41,092 bases of DNA from Lentisphaerota bacterium (lineage in GTDB: Bacteria > Verrucomicrobiota > Lentisphaeria > Oligosphaerales > JABHEG01). A program made the position numbers and the translations under genes. The notes under the pieces were generated by a model. That model did no database searches, was not told the DNA's origin, and worked only from the letters and a program-made list of their open reading frames with translations. Below, piece by piece: positions 7,351 to 15,765 of this stretch. Every line of letters starts with the position of its first letter. Position 1 is the stretch's first letter. The stretch is from positions 1-41,092 of the forward strand of contig JABHEG010000285.1 of NCBI GenBank assembly GCA_018676675.1. The letters run 5' to 3'.

Positions 7351-8946
7351 TCATTCCATCTCCTTCAGACCGGTACCAGTTGCGGTTTGGGCCGCGGTGT
7401 AGAGGCTGACTTCCATCGTCTCGTGGAAGCCCTGTCGTTCAACTAGTTGTAGACGTTGATCCAACGCGTCCCGGAGGTCCCGTCCCTTGGGTTCCCACCG
7501 CGTTCGCACGAGGAAAACACGCCCGCCAAGCCGGTTCATCTCGGTGTCGATAACCGTCAGTACGTCCTCCAGACTTCGCGTTTCGCGCTCGCGTGCCTCG
7601 TTGTGTTCGGCCCGTTCAGCCAGAGCACGAGCGGGAAAGCCTAGTTGGTGGGGTCGATTCCGCAAGTAATGCGAGAAGGTGACACCGGCCCAATGCGGGG
7701 AGTAGATGATGCAGTCACGGGCTTCCAGACGGTCCGCTATCGCGGCAGCGACCTCGCGGTCGGGTGCCTTCACTTCGGCCCCGAAGTGCCAAAGCATGGA
7801 AAGCACCATGTTCACAGCGATCGCCGCCATGACGGCTTTGCGCAGAACTGGATACCGAATGCGCTTCAGACCAAAAGCAGCCAGGAGTACACAAGCCGGC
7901 CACGCCGCCATCGAGTAACGATGCGGAAGAAAAATCGGTTTGACTACAGACACCAGCATGGGAATGACCAACGGGATGAGGAAGTAAAGCGCCGCGATGC
8001 GGAGACCGGATCCGGGGGGGCTACAGCCCTCGAGAGAGGCGCGGCCATCGGTCTTGGGTTTCAACATCCCAAGGGCGTTCGCCCAGCACGCGACGTAGGC
8101 CGCCAGGCCCACGAGAGCCACCCAATACACGAGGCTCCCATTTCCCACCAGGCGAACACCGGAAAGGCTGGTTGCGGTTTCAAGAAGATGCGAAAGCCGG
8201 AACCGGGGAAGCCATCCACCGGTGATCGCTGTTCCCGCAAACTGATAGCGGCACGCAAAGAAGAACCACGGCAGGTACAGAGACCCGGTGAGCAGCAGGG
8301 CACAGACGAATGCGGGCCGCCGGTCGGGCTGCTGCCGCCAGCAGGAGAGCCCGTATACGCCTCCCGCCAACGCGATAAAGACACCATAGTTGTGTGTGTA
8401 CATCGCCAGAACGGTCCAAAGCACGCACTGCCCCCAGGCCGTCCGGCGGCCGTGCTGCCAAGCCTGGTGGTGACTGAGCATTGAGAGCAAGGCAAAGAGC
8501 GCCAGCATGGCGTACATCCGTGCTTCCTGGCTGTAGTAGATGTGGACGTGCGCCCCTGCGGCCAAGGCCATCGCGATGGTCCCGGTCCTGGCGTCGAACA
8601 GCCGCCTCCCCGCAAGCAGAATGCAGGGGAGAAGGAGAGCGCCGAACAGCGCGGAGAAAGCGCGGGTGGATGCCTCCGAATCACCGAAAAGGTGTAGCCA
8701 GGGGTGGAGACTGAAGTAATAGAACGGCGGCGAGGCGTCCGCTTCCAGCTCTTGGAGGATCTCCACATAAGGCCGCCAGGCAATGCGGATCCCGTTCATT
8801 TCGTCGTACCAGTAAGATTGTCGTGAAAGCGCAGAGAAACGCAAGGCCAGACCGGCGGCAAAGGCCAGGACCAAGCCAGCAAGAACCAGCCTGGAAATCG
8901 GGCATGGTGAGACCGACTCACGTTGTTTGGGCGACGACTCGGGCAT
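7351..8946 (-). CDS. GT-C family integral membrane glycosyltransferase (PMT/ArnT-like, family 39 type)
   Basis: The 531-residue polytopic membrane protein begins MPESSPKQRES. After a first membrane helix it has SYWYDEMNGIRIAW, where D48/E49 lie in the first extracytoplasmic loop, the position of the catalytic acid in GT-C enzymes. The IYYSQEARMYAM segment near residues 135-145 is characteristic of the dolichyl/undecaprenyl-phosphate-sugar mannosyltransferase superfamily. Many hydrophobic helices follow, then a soluble C-terminal domain. Such enzymes transfer a sugar from a polyprenyl-phosphate carrier on the outer face of the cytoplasmic membrane. In-frame starts further upstream (for example at 8972 and 9018) exist, but the last would overlap the divergent promoter at 9001-9030, so the shorter form is preferred. 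No start has a strong ribosome site. The 271-base gap before dnaE holds nothing I can name. The acceptor is unknown. Confidence 0.85.
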   Translation of the reverse strand: MPESSPKQRESVSPCPISRLVLAGLVLAFAAGLALRFSALSRQSYWYDEMNGIRIAWRPYVEILQELEADASPPFYYFSLHPWLHLFGDSEASTRAFSALFGALLLPCILLAGRRLFDARTGTIAMALAAGAHVHIYYSQEARMYAMLALFALLSMLSHHQAWQHGRRTAWGQCVLWTVLAMYTHNYGVFIALAGGVYGLSCWRQQPDRRPAFVCALLLTGSLYLPWFFFACRYQFAGTAITGGWLPRFRLSHLLETATSLSGVRLVGNGSLVYWVALVGLAAYVACWANALGMLKPKTDGRASLEGCSPPGSGLRIAALYFLIPLVIPMLVSVVKPIFLPHRYSMAAWPACVLLAAFGLKRIRYPVLRKAVMAAIAVNMVLSMLWHFGAEVKAPDREVAAAIADRLEARDCIIYSPHWAGVTFSHYLRNRPHQLGFPARALAERAEHNEARERETRSLEDVLTVIDTEMNRLGGRVFLVRTRWEPKGRDLRDALDQRLQLVERQGFHETMEVSLYTAAQTATGTGLKEME

Positions 8947-9000
8947 GTGGGACTCGCGTGTTCGTATCGTCATCCCGGGAGCAGAACCTGAGCGCACGGG

Positions 9001-9030
9001 TTGACAGCTTCGGACCAATCATGATATTCT
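9001..9030 (+). promoter_or_regulatory. Strong sigma70-type promoter for the YfhO-like gene
   Basis: A perfect TTGACA -35 box (9001-9006) is followed after 18 bases by TATTCT (9025-9030). It lies 49 bases upstream of the TTG start at 9079, in the gap between the two divergent membrane-protein genes. Confidence 0.7.
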
Positions 9031-9078
9031 GGGCGACCGACCCGAAAAAGCAAGCCTGTTGCTTCAGGAGGACCAAAC

Positions 9079-11421
9079 TTGCCTCAGCCCGAGCCCAGCC
9101 AGACAGCAGGTTCTCCCTCGAATGGCCTGTTGACAGAGATGGGACGAGAGACACTGTGGGTTTCCGTCCTGATGATGGCGTTCACTGTCATCTACTACTG
9201 GGGGTTCTTCGACCTGTCGCACGATGTCATCCGTCGCCCCACCGATCCGGCCGAGTACTACTGCGACCTGATCCCTCAGTTTGGCGTCCACGCCGATGTG
9301 TGGCGCAAGTCCGTCCTGGAACACCACGAACTGCCGCATTGGAACCCGTACATCATCGGTGGGATGCCTTTCCTGGCCGAACCCGGGGTAAACGTCTTCT
9401 CGCTGGAGAATCTCCTGCTCATCTTCCGGGGACAGGTTGCGGCTCGCCTGAGCATTCCGCTGCATCTGTTCGTCGGCTGGCTGGGACTTCTGGCTTTCTT
9501 TCGAGCCGCGGGCCTTCGCCCACGGCACGCGTTTCTGGCCGGTCTACTGTTCCTGTTCAATCCCGTCTACGCTGCTTTCCATGGTTTCGCCGGCCACCTG
9601 CCGAAGATACACGGTATGGCGTGGGCGCCGTGGCTGCTCTACGTCGCCATACGCCCGTTCCGAGATCGCTATGCGCGTTTCCTGGTCTTCGGGATTCTCC
9701 TGAGCTTGATGGTCCACAGCGGCGCGGCAACGCTGTTTCTCTACGCCTGCATCGTCGGCTTCCCTGCCTTCCTGGGATACCGTCTGCTCACGCGTCGGGC
9801 GACTTTCGTCCAGGCTGGGGTCGGAGGCGTCGTGACCGTGGCTACCGTCACTGGTCTGTGTGCGATGAGAATTCTCCCGGGGGTTTCTCTCCTCAGCGTC
9901 TCTGGGCGTCGCTACGGAATGTCGGACGCCGCCGCATTTGTCCCGGAGTACATCACTCGTCTGGATGTCCGTGGACTGAACGTGGTCATCCGGGATCATC
10001 CGGTTCTGGTCGGTCCCCATGCACTCCTGCTGCCTCTCGTACTGCTCCTGCTGGCCGGTATCTGGCAGGCCTACCGCACGAGTCGCAAGGGGACACTGAT
10101 CGCCCTCGCGGCGGCGATCGGTCCCATGCTCCTCTATCACTCCCTCGCCCTGTACACGCTGGCTCGCAGGACGATCCCGTTCTTCGCAGATCAGAGGCAT
10201 CCCCAGCGTGGTCTGTTCATCCCCTACCTCATCGGGGCATGCCTGGCGGGCTGGGGACTGGTCTGGCTGGAGCGGCGTGTCCGCGCCCCTAGGACGCGCG
10301 TGGCGGCGGGATGGCTGGTCGTGACAGCCTGCGCCCTGGCCCTGATGGTGTACCGACCACACTTCCCAACCATGGTCGACGACCAGGCAGCGCAACGCGA
10401 AGCCAACCCCATTCTCCAGCATGCCCGTCAGGACTCCGACTTCTTCCGGCTGAGCTGCTACCAGGACTACAGTCGATATTGGAGCTGGGAACACCAAACT
10501 GTGCCGTACGGACTGCGGGTACTCGTGGGGTACCCAAGGCTTTGGCACGAAGACATGATTTACTCTGATCTGAGCGAAACGGTGGGAGTGCCGCAGTTCC
10601 CCTTCATCCCCGGAAGTCACCGCAACTACGCAACCATGACCGGCCTCCTGGCCGTCAAGTACGTCTCGTCCATCGAGCCACTGGGCGAAGACGGTCTCGA
10701 GCTTGTCGCCACGTTTCCCGTCCCCTCGCCGGACGCACGTCCGCCCCGGGCCCGTGGCCCGCACCTTTACCGCAACACGCGTTCCATGCCGCGCGCATCC
10801 ACCGGGCAGAAGGTCCTGCTTCTTCACGGCCCGGAGCAGTGGTGTCGGGCAGCTGGTTTCGAACTCCTGACCACGAAGGTCGTCGACCCCGCCCGGACGG
10901 CCATTGTATACGCCCCTACCGATGCAGAAGAACTCCCTGACGATCTTCTCGCGCAGGCCGACTACGTCCTGCCCGGCCCCGGCACCGTTGTTGGCGAAGA
11001 CTGGGGCGGCAGCGTTGTGAATGATGTTCAACTGGAAGCGCTGAAGACGGAGCTCCCGTCAGCTGTCCATGCGCTGGAGGCAAAGGAGGCATCCCCCTCG
11101 CGCCTTTCCATCAGCGTACCGGAATCCGAGGATGGAATGTGGATCTTCCTGGCTGATACGTTCGCCCTTTTCCCTGGGTGGGAAGCGATTCTTAGGCGCG
11201 GCAACGGACAGCCCGGGTCGCCCGAGCTCGTCCGCTCCAACCACGTGACCACAGCGCTCTGGCTCCCACCGGGAGAAGCCGGAACGCTCGACCTGACCTA
11301 CCGAACGCCTCGTCTTGGCGTCGGTATCCTGCTCTTCGTGGTCAGCATTGCGATCATCGCAGCCTATCTGAGCCGCTCCCGCTGGAAAGAGTTGCTCACA
11401 CCTGAAACGGTCGTGACCTGA
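9079..11421 (+). CDS. YfhO-like integral membrane protein
   Basis: The 780-residue product is a polytopic membrane protein resembling the YfhO family (bacterial membrane proteins related to GT-C glycosyltransferases). Recognisable segments are the early PAEYYCDLIPQFGVHADVWR loop, then HWNPYIIGGMPFLAEPG, then FNPVYAAFHGFAGHLPKIHG near residues 155-180. About a dozen hydrophobic helices run to around residue 430, followed by a large extracytoplasmic domain and a final helix (GVGILLFVVSIAIIAAYL). The start is a TTG at 9079, chosen because AGGAGG (9066-9071) sits exactly 7 bases upstream; the first ATG (9139) has no such site. Family members are linked to glycosylation of surface polymers, which fits the divergent GT-C gene. 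The donor and acceptor are unknown. The exported propeller gene follows after 26 bases and is probably cotranscribed. Confidence 0.8.
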   Translation: MPQPEPSQTAGSPSNGLLTEMGRETLWVSVLMMAFTVIYYWGFFDLSHDVIRRPTDPAEYYCDLIPQFGVHADVWRKSVLEHHELPHWNPYIIGGMPFLAEPGVNVFSLENLLLIFRGQVAARLSIPLHLFVGWLGLLAFFRAAGLRPRHAFLAGLLFLFNPVYAAFHGFAGHLPKIHGMAWAPWLLYVAIRPFRDRYARFLVFGILLSLMVHSGAATLFLYACIVGFPAFLGYRLLTRRATFVQAGVGGVVTVATVTGLCAMRILPGVSLLSVSGRRYGMSDAAAFVPEYITRLDVRGLNVVIRDHPVLVGPHALLLPLVLLLLAGIWQAYRTSRKGTLIALAAAIGPMLLYHSLALYTLARRTIPFFADQRHPQRGLFIPYLIGACLAGWGLVWLERRVRAPRTRVAAGWLVVTACALALMVYRPHFPTMVDDQAAQREANPILQHARQDSDFFRLSCYQDYSRYWSWEHQTVPYGLRVLVGYPRLWHEDMIYSDLSETVGVPQFPFIPGSHRNYATMTGLLAVKYVSSIEPLGEDGLELVATFPVPSPDARPPRARGPHLYRNTRSMPRASTGQKVLLLHGPEQWCRAAGFELLTTKVVDPARTAIVYAPTDAEELPDDLLAQADYVLPGPGTVVGEDWGGSVVNDVQLEALKTELPSAVHALEAKEASPSRLSISVPESEDGMWIFLADTFALFPGWEAILRRGNGQPGSPELVRSNHVTTALWLPPGEAGTLDLTYRTPRLGVGILLFVVSIAIIAAYLSRSRWKELLTPETVVT

Positions 11422-11447
11422 CCGTTGACAGCGATGGAGGTCCGTCA

Positions 11448-13562
11448 ATGACACGACACCTTGTCTGCGCACTCACGCTCCTCACGGGCGTAACCATGGC
11501 TGATTGGCAAGCTGTGGAACAGCCGGACCTGACGGCCCAAGTGAAGGCCGCGAAGCCGATCGAGACGGAAGACCTCTGCCAGCCGATCATGTCCACGAGG
11601 CGCGACGCCGTGCTCTACTGCCCGAACCCGGACGGCAAGACGTGGGATGTCATCCTGCACTACGCCCCCCAGTACGGTGGCCCGAACAGTTTTCGCATCT
11701 GCGACACGGGCACGGGCGAAGTGACCGAGTTCGAGACCGGTCGGTACTACAACGTCCACATCCCCAAGAGCGCCGTGGCACCGGATGGGAAGCTCTATAT
11801 CTCCATTCTCGGCAAGCCCCATATCAAAGTCGAGATTTGCGTCTACGATCCGGCCACGAACACGATGCAGCTCAATGCGTTCGATATGCCCGATGACATG
11901 CGCGGAGAAACTCACCCGTTCGTGCTTGGCTGGGATGGAATGCTGTACGCGATGGGGGGGCACACCGACCGCTCGGTCACCGCCTGCCAAGTCAACTGGA
12001 AAACGGGTGATGTGACCCTCTACGGCCCCATGGGACCGAGCCACAAGCCTCGGGGGTCCTGGGCCTATTACGGCGGGGTGGACGATCGGTACATCTACAT
12101 CGCCAGCGGCAAGGTGCCCTGGTATCTGGTGGCCTACGACCGCGAGACACGCACGTCGGAGACGCTGCTCGAGACAACCCCTCCAGGTGGCGTCATCAAC
12201 GTTCGTCAGCAGCGCTATGGTTGCACGGCTGCCGCATCCAAGGTGGTGGGCACGGACGGCGCTCGAACCGAGTACTGGCTGTACGAAGGCAAAGCCATCC
12301 CCAAGAAGAGCCCCAAAGAAGCCCCGCCCTGGCCTGAACCCGAGGACGGTGGTGTGGCTCAAGTGCGCATGCCGCCAAGACCGGATGTGTCACTGGCACG
12401 TGCCGAGCCCGGACCTGACGGCAAGGCACAGTGTTGGATTCGGACTCAGGCGGCAAAGGAAGCCGCAAAGGGATTGCCCGAAGACGCGACTCCTGAGCAG
12501 CAGGGCTGGCAGGTGTTCAGGTACAGCGTACCGGTGTTCCCCCAAGGCCTGTATCGACTCCGGGAAATGCCTGATGGCCGACTCTTCGGCACGGGGGGAG
12601 CATACCTCGGGCACTTTCTCTTCGACCCGAAGACAGGGAAGTACCAGCATCCGGGCTCCCTCCACCTGAGCCACTACGCAACCGCGTTCCAGGGAGGCAA
12701 AATCTACATGAGCGGCTACCCCACCTCGCCGCTCTACGAATGGGAGCCGAATCTGCCGTGGACGGCAAATGCTCCGCAATCGAACGGACGCGCGTTGGCC
12801 GACACCGCCCCGGACAGCAATCCGCGCTGTGTGGTACGCCTGGGAGGCAAAGAACTCGCCGGAACGCACAAAATGTACGCCGGGACCACGGGGGCAAACG
12901 GCAAGGTCTATTTCGGTGGCCGATGGTACCGTGACGGAGCCGGGGGCGGCCTCGCCTGGCACGATCCCGCGACCGGGAAGGCCGGAGGCACGTGGGAACC
13001 GTTCAGCAACTACCAGATTACCCACATGACACCCATCCAGGATGGACGCAGGATCGCCATCAGCACACGGAGCGTCGCCGACCCTCTGCTGAACAAGCCG
13101 ACCCCCGAACAGGGACGGCTGTTTCTCTTTGACACGGAGACAAACGAGATGACGGGGCACGTGGATCCGGTACTGAAGGCAAAGGGAGCGGGCCCGGTTG
13201 CCGGCGTTGGCCGGAGCCGTATCATCGGCTGGACCGTGGATCCGAGTAACGACAAGTCCAGCATCCTCTACGGTTGCGACGCAGCTACCGGCTCCGTGGC
13301 TTGGCAGAAGCCGCTGCCCTTCCCCCTGCCGGTCAAGATCGGCAGTAACCAGAAGGAGTGCTTCGATTTCCGCCTGGGCCCAGACGGCAAGGTGTGGACC
13401 TATCTCCCCGGCAATGTGCTGGTCACCATCGATCCCGTTGACGGCCGAATAACGCCCCTCGGTCGCGTCAGGTCAGGCGGTCGCATCGCCTTTTCAGGGG
13501 GGCATGTCTATGTTGGAGGCACGGCATCGGTGCGCCGGCTCAAAGGGATCACCGTGCCCTAA
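11448..13562 (+). CDS. Exported beta-propeller-like protein, function unknown
   Basis: The 704-residue product starts MTRHLVCALTLLTGVTMADW at an ATG with GGAGG (11436-11440) 7 bases upstream. The N terminus looks like a short Sec signal peptide. Repeated blade-like units follow, built around phrases such as VAPDGKLYISIL, GWDGMLYAMGGH, DDRYIYIASGK, MPDGRLFGTGG, GANGKVYFGGRW and GPDGKVWTYLPG. That is the pattern of a PQQ/Kelch-like propeller with seven or more blades. No catalytic motif is evident. It lies immediately downstream of the YfhO-like gene and ends 21 bases before the convergent exported protein. It may bind a glycan or act as a lyase-type propeller; neither can be shown from the sequence. 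Confidence 0.75.
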   Translation: MTRHLVCALTLLTGVTMADWQAVEQPDLTAQVKAAKPIETEDLCQPIMSTRRDAVLYCPNPDGKTWDVILHYAPQYGGPNSFRICDTGTGEVTEFETGRYYNVHIPKSAVAPDGKLYISILGKPHIKVEICVYDPATNTMQLNAFDMPDDMRGETHPFVLGWDGMLYAMGGHTDRSVTACQVNWKTGDVTLYGPMGPSHKPRGSWAYYGGVDDRYIYIASGKVPWYLVAYDRETRTSETLLETTPPGGVINVRQQRYGCTAAASKVVGTDGARTEYWLYEGKAIPKKSPKEAPPWPEPEDGGVAQVRMPPRPDVSLARAEPGPDGKAQCWIRTQAAKEAAKGLPEDATPEQQGWQVFRYSVPVFPQGLYRLREMPDGRLFGTGGAYLGHFLFDPKTGKYQHPGSLHLSHYATAFQGGKIYMSGYPTSPLYEWEPNLPWTANAPQSNGRALADTAPDSNPRCVVRLGGKELAGTHKMYAGTTGANGKVYFGGRWYRDGAGGGLAWHDPATGKAGGTWEPFSNYQITHMTPIQDGRRIAISTRSVADPLLNKPTPEQGRLFLFDTETNEMTGHVDPVLKAKGAGPVAGVGRSRIIGWTVDPSNDKSSILYGCDAATGSVAWQKPLPFPLPVKIGSNQKECFDFRLGPDGKVWTYLPGNVLVTIDPVDGRITPLGRVRSGGRIAFSGGHVYVGGTASVRRLKGITVP

Positions 13563-13583
13563 GGCGTCACGCGGCTGTCTCAT

Positions 13584-15533
13584 CTACCGGGTCGGACAGA
13601 GCAGGCGAGCAGGATCCGACGCGAACAGGGTCGGGATGCCGGTGAAGCCGAAGGCGTAGTCTTCGACGATCCCCGACGTTTCCAGCCACCACACTTGCCC
13701 CGCCTCGTCCCCGGCGCGCACTTCCCGGGTCGTGGACTTGCGCACATCGCTGTGCTCGAAGTCCACGCTGCCATCGGAACGGAAGACGCGGAACGTCGCG
13801 GGCTCGTGGCCGGTTCCGCCGTAGTTCATGGTAAACGTATCGACATGCCGCGGGACATAGAAGAACCACCGGTAGATCCTGCCCTCGCCCTTGCCGCCGC
13901 AGCCGGCCACTTTCCCCGGCGCATACAGCACTGCCCCGCTGTCCGCGGGATCCACCGTGAACGCATTGTTGTGCGAGGTGATGGACACAAGCCACATTCC
14001 CGAGACATCGGCTATCACCGACACGTCCTTCGTCGCGTGTAGAGGGATATCGGGGATCTTGATCTGCGATGCCCCGGGCCGGAAGAAGCTTACGGATGTT
14101 GGAGATGTGTACCGCCCCAGTTGCACATTCCGAATTCTGAGTGTGTAACGCTTTCCTTTCTCAGCTGCAAACACGAGTGTGTGCAGTCCGCGCAGCCCCA
14201 TCGCCGTCCGACCTGCGGGCATCGTGGCAGGCAGAGCCGATGCATCCGGTCGCGTCCAGGAACGTGCGGACAGCAGCGTGTCGTGGAGATGAGCTGGTAT
14301 GCCGGCCGGCAACGGAGCCGGCTTCAGACTGGATTCATAGGGCCCCGCAGCGTTCGCGCGCCGATTCAACTCGGAGTTGACCCGAGCCAGCATCGCCGTC
14401 GCCCGACCGCGCTGGGCTGCATCTCCGAACGCTCGGGACAGGGCCCAGAACCAGTAACCTTCCGTGGTCGCACTGCGATGGTAGAGATTGCCGGGCAACA
14501 CCTTCATCAACGCATCCGATTCGTCGCAACTCAAGGACAGTCCCGGCACGAACAGAATAGGTGCGTCCGCTTCACGGCGCACAAAGTCACGGTACTTGAG
14601 GAATTCCGGACTAAACCCGCCGGGATAGGTCGACTCGGGGCCCACGAAACATGGCGTCCGTGCTGTCCCGAAGCCTCTGGCCACGGCGCGGAACCATAGC
14701 GAATCGCGCCACAACAGGAATCCGAACACGGCGTCCGGAAAGAGCTCCTGCACTCGTTCGCGCGTCCGCGTGGCCAACGTCTCGATGCGCTCAATCTGGA
14801 ACGTTTCGAGGTCTGCGGTCAGCTTGTGTTTGCGCAACCAGGTGTGCCGGGCGTCCATGTCCATTCCCGACAGATCGAGGTCCATACCTTTCGCCTTGAG
14901 GAATTGGTCGAGAGCGAAGTCACCCACATCGAGTCCCGGAGGGGTGGCTCCGCGCAGGGCATACATCTCCGGGTCGATCAGGAACCCATCGATCTGATAC
15001 TCATCGCCTTGCAGCATGCGGGCGACTCGCAGGAACCGGTCCTCGACCACGCGTTGCCAGTAGATGTCGTCTGTTGAGGCCGGCAGCTTGCCATTGTTGA
15101 ACCGGCGCGGATTGTCGCGTATGCCGTCGATGTAGTTCCCGTAGGACCCCGCCAGATTCAGCATATAGAACCAATGCAGCCCCAGTTCGCGGGCCAGTTT
15201 GGAGGACGGCTCGATCAACTCGTAGCTGATCAGCGCATCAGGCTTGCGCGCCCCGGGTTTGAGCGTGCCGACCAGGTTCACATCACCACTGGGCTGATTC
15301 GCGATCTCAAGTCGGCTGATTATCGCGTTCATGCCGCAGTTCTTCGCGATTGGGAAGTACTCCAATGGAGGATTGTAGTTGTAGCCTCCGCGGAGCTTCT
15401 CCTTGACAATCCAGGCGAGTTTCGGCGACAAACTCGCCAGCGAAGGCGCAGTCGATTGGGCTCGGGCCGCGCCGCCGATTCCGGACAACGTCAATGCCGT
15501 GGCCAGGAAGACAGCCATGGGGTTCTGTGACAT
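13584..15533 (-). CDS. Exported protein with probable TIM-barrel-like domain, function unknown
   Basis: The 649-residue product starts MSQNPMAVFLATALTLSGIGGAARAQS, a signal peptide with an ARA-type cleavage site. GGGAG lies 10 bases upstream of the ATG. The N-terminal 400 residues have alternating beta/alpha character with acidic strand ends, for example YQIDGFLIDPEMYAL, FGFLLWRDSLWF and PILFVPGLSLSCDESD. These resemble glycoside-hydrolase-like barrels, but I cannot assign a family or a catalytic pair with confidence. The C-terminal 200 residues are beta-rich with a Gly/Asp pattern like a jelly-roll or PPC-type binding domain (KRYTLRIRNVQLGRYTSPTS; RWFFYVPRHVDTFTMNYGG). It is transcribed divergently from the glycyl radical enzyme gene. 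A role in exported glycan processing is inferred from context. Confidence 0.75.
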   Translation of the reverse strand: MSQNPMAVFLATALTLSGIGGAARAQSTAPSLASLSPKLAWIVKEKLRGGYNYNPPLEYFPIAKNCGMNAIISRLEIANQPSGDVNLVGTLKPGARKPDALISYELIEPSSKLARELGLHWFYMLNLAGSYGNYIDGIRDNPRRFNNGKLPASTDDIYWQRVVEDRFLRVARMLQGDEYQIDGFLIDPEMYALRGATPPGLDVGDFALDQFLKAKGMDLDLSGMDMDARHTWLRKHKLTADLETFQIERIETLATRTRERVQELFPDAVFGFLLWRDSLWFRAVARGFGTARTPCFVGPESTYPGGFSPEFLKYRDFVRREADAPILFVPGLSLSCDESDALMKVLPGNLYHRSATTEGYWFWALSRAFGDAAQRGRATAMLARVNSELNRRANAAGPYESSLKPAPLPAGIPAHLHDTLLSARSWTRPDASALPATMPAGRTAMGLRGLHTLVFAAEKGKRYTLRIRNVQLGRYTSPTSVSFFRPGASQIKIPDIPLHATKDVSVIADVSGMWLVSITSHNNAFTVDPADSGAVLYAPGKVAGCGGKGEGRIYRWFFYVPRHVDTFTMNYGGTGHEPATFRVFRSDGSVDFEHSDVRKSTTREVRAGDEAGQVWWLETSGIVEDYAFGFTGIPTLFASDPARLLCPTR

Positions 15534-15653
15534 GTCGTGAATACTCCCAGGGTTTGGGGTCGCTGATCTGGAGTAGTCTGACAGCCCATGGCCGTGGATT
15601 CAAGTGGATTGGCCGCCATCGTCAGTCTCCAAGTCTATCTAACTGCCGATCAG

Positions 15654-15667
15654 TGGACTAAAGTCCA
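15654..15667. promoter_or_regulatory. Palindromic operator candidate between the exported protein and GRE genes
   Basis: TGGACT and AGTCCA are perfect inverted arms separated by AA. A further AAGTCCA half-site lies at 15724-15730, about 63 bases (six helical turns) away and 36 bases before the glycyl radical enzyme ATG. The site is in the 232-base divergent gap. I see no clear -35/-10 pair beside it. Confidence 0.4.
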
Positions 15668-15765
15668 GAGAACTACCGGCGCCGCAGAAGAGACACGCTT
15701 TCAGTGCCGCAGGCGCAAACGGTAAGTCCACGGAACGGGACACATCAGAGACTGGGCAACCGGGA

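Noticed and set aside
8823..10292. 489-codon plus-strand frame spanning two real genes
   Set aside because: It runs through the divergent promoter region and overlaps both the GT-C gene and the YfhO-like gene in other frames.
9544..11031. 495-codon minus-strand frame opposite the YfhO-like gene
   Set aside because: The sense strand encodes a membrane protein with good start signals. The antisense frame is polar, repeat-free and unlike any protein, as often happens in GC-rich DNA.
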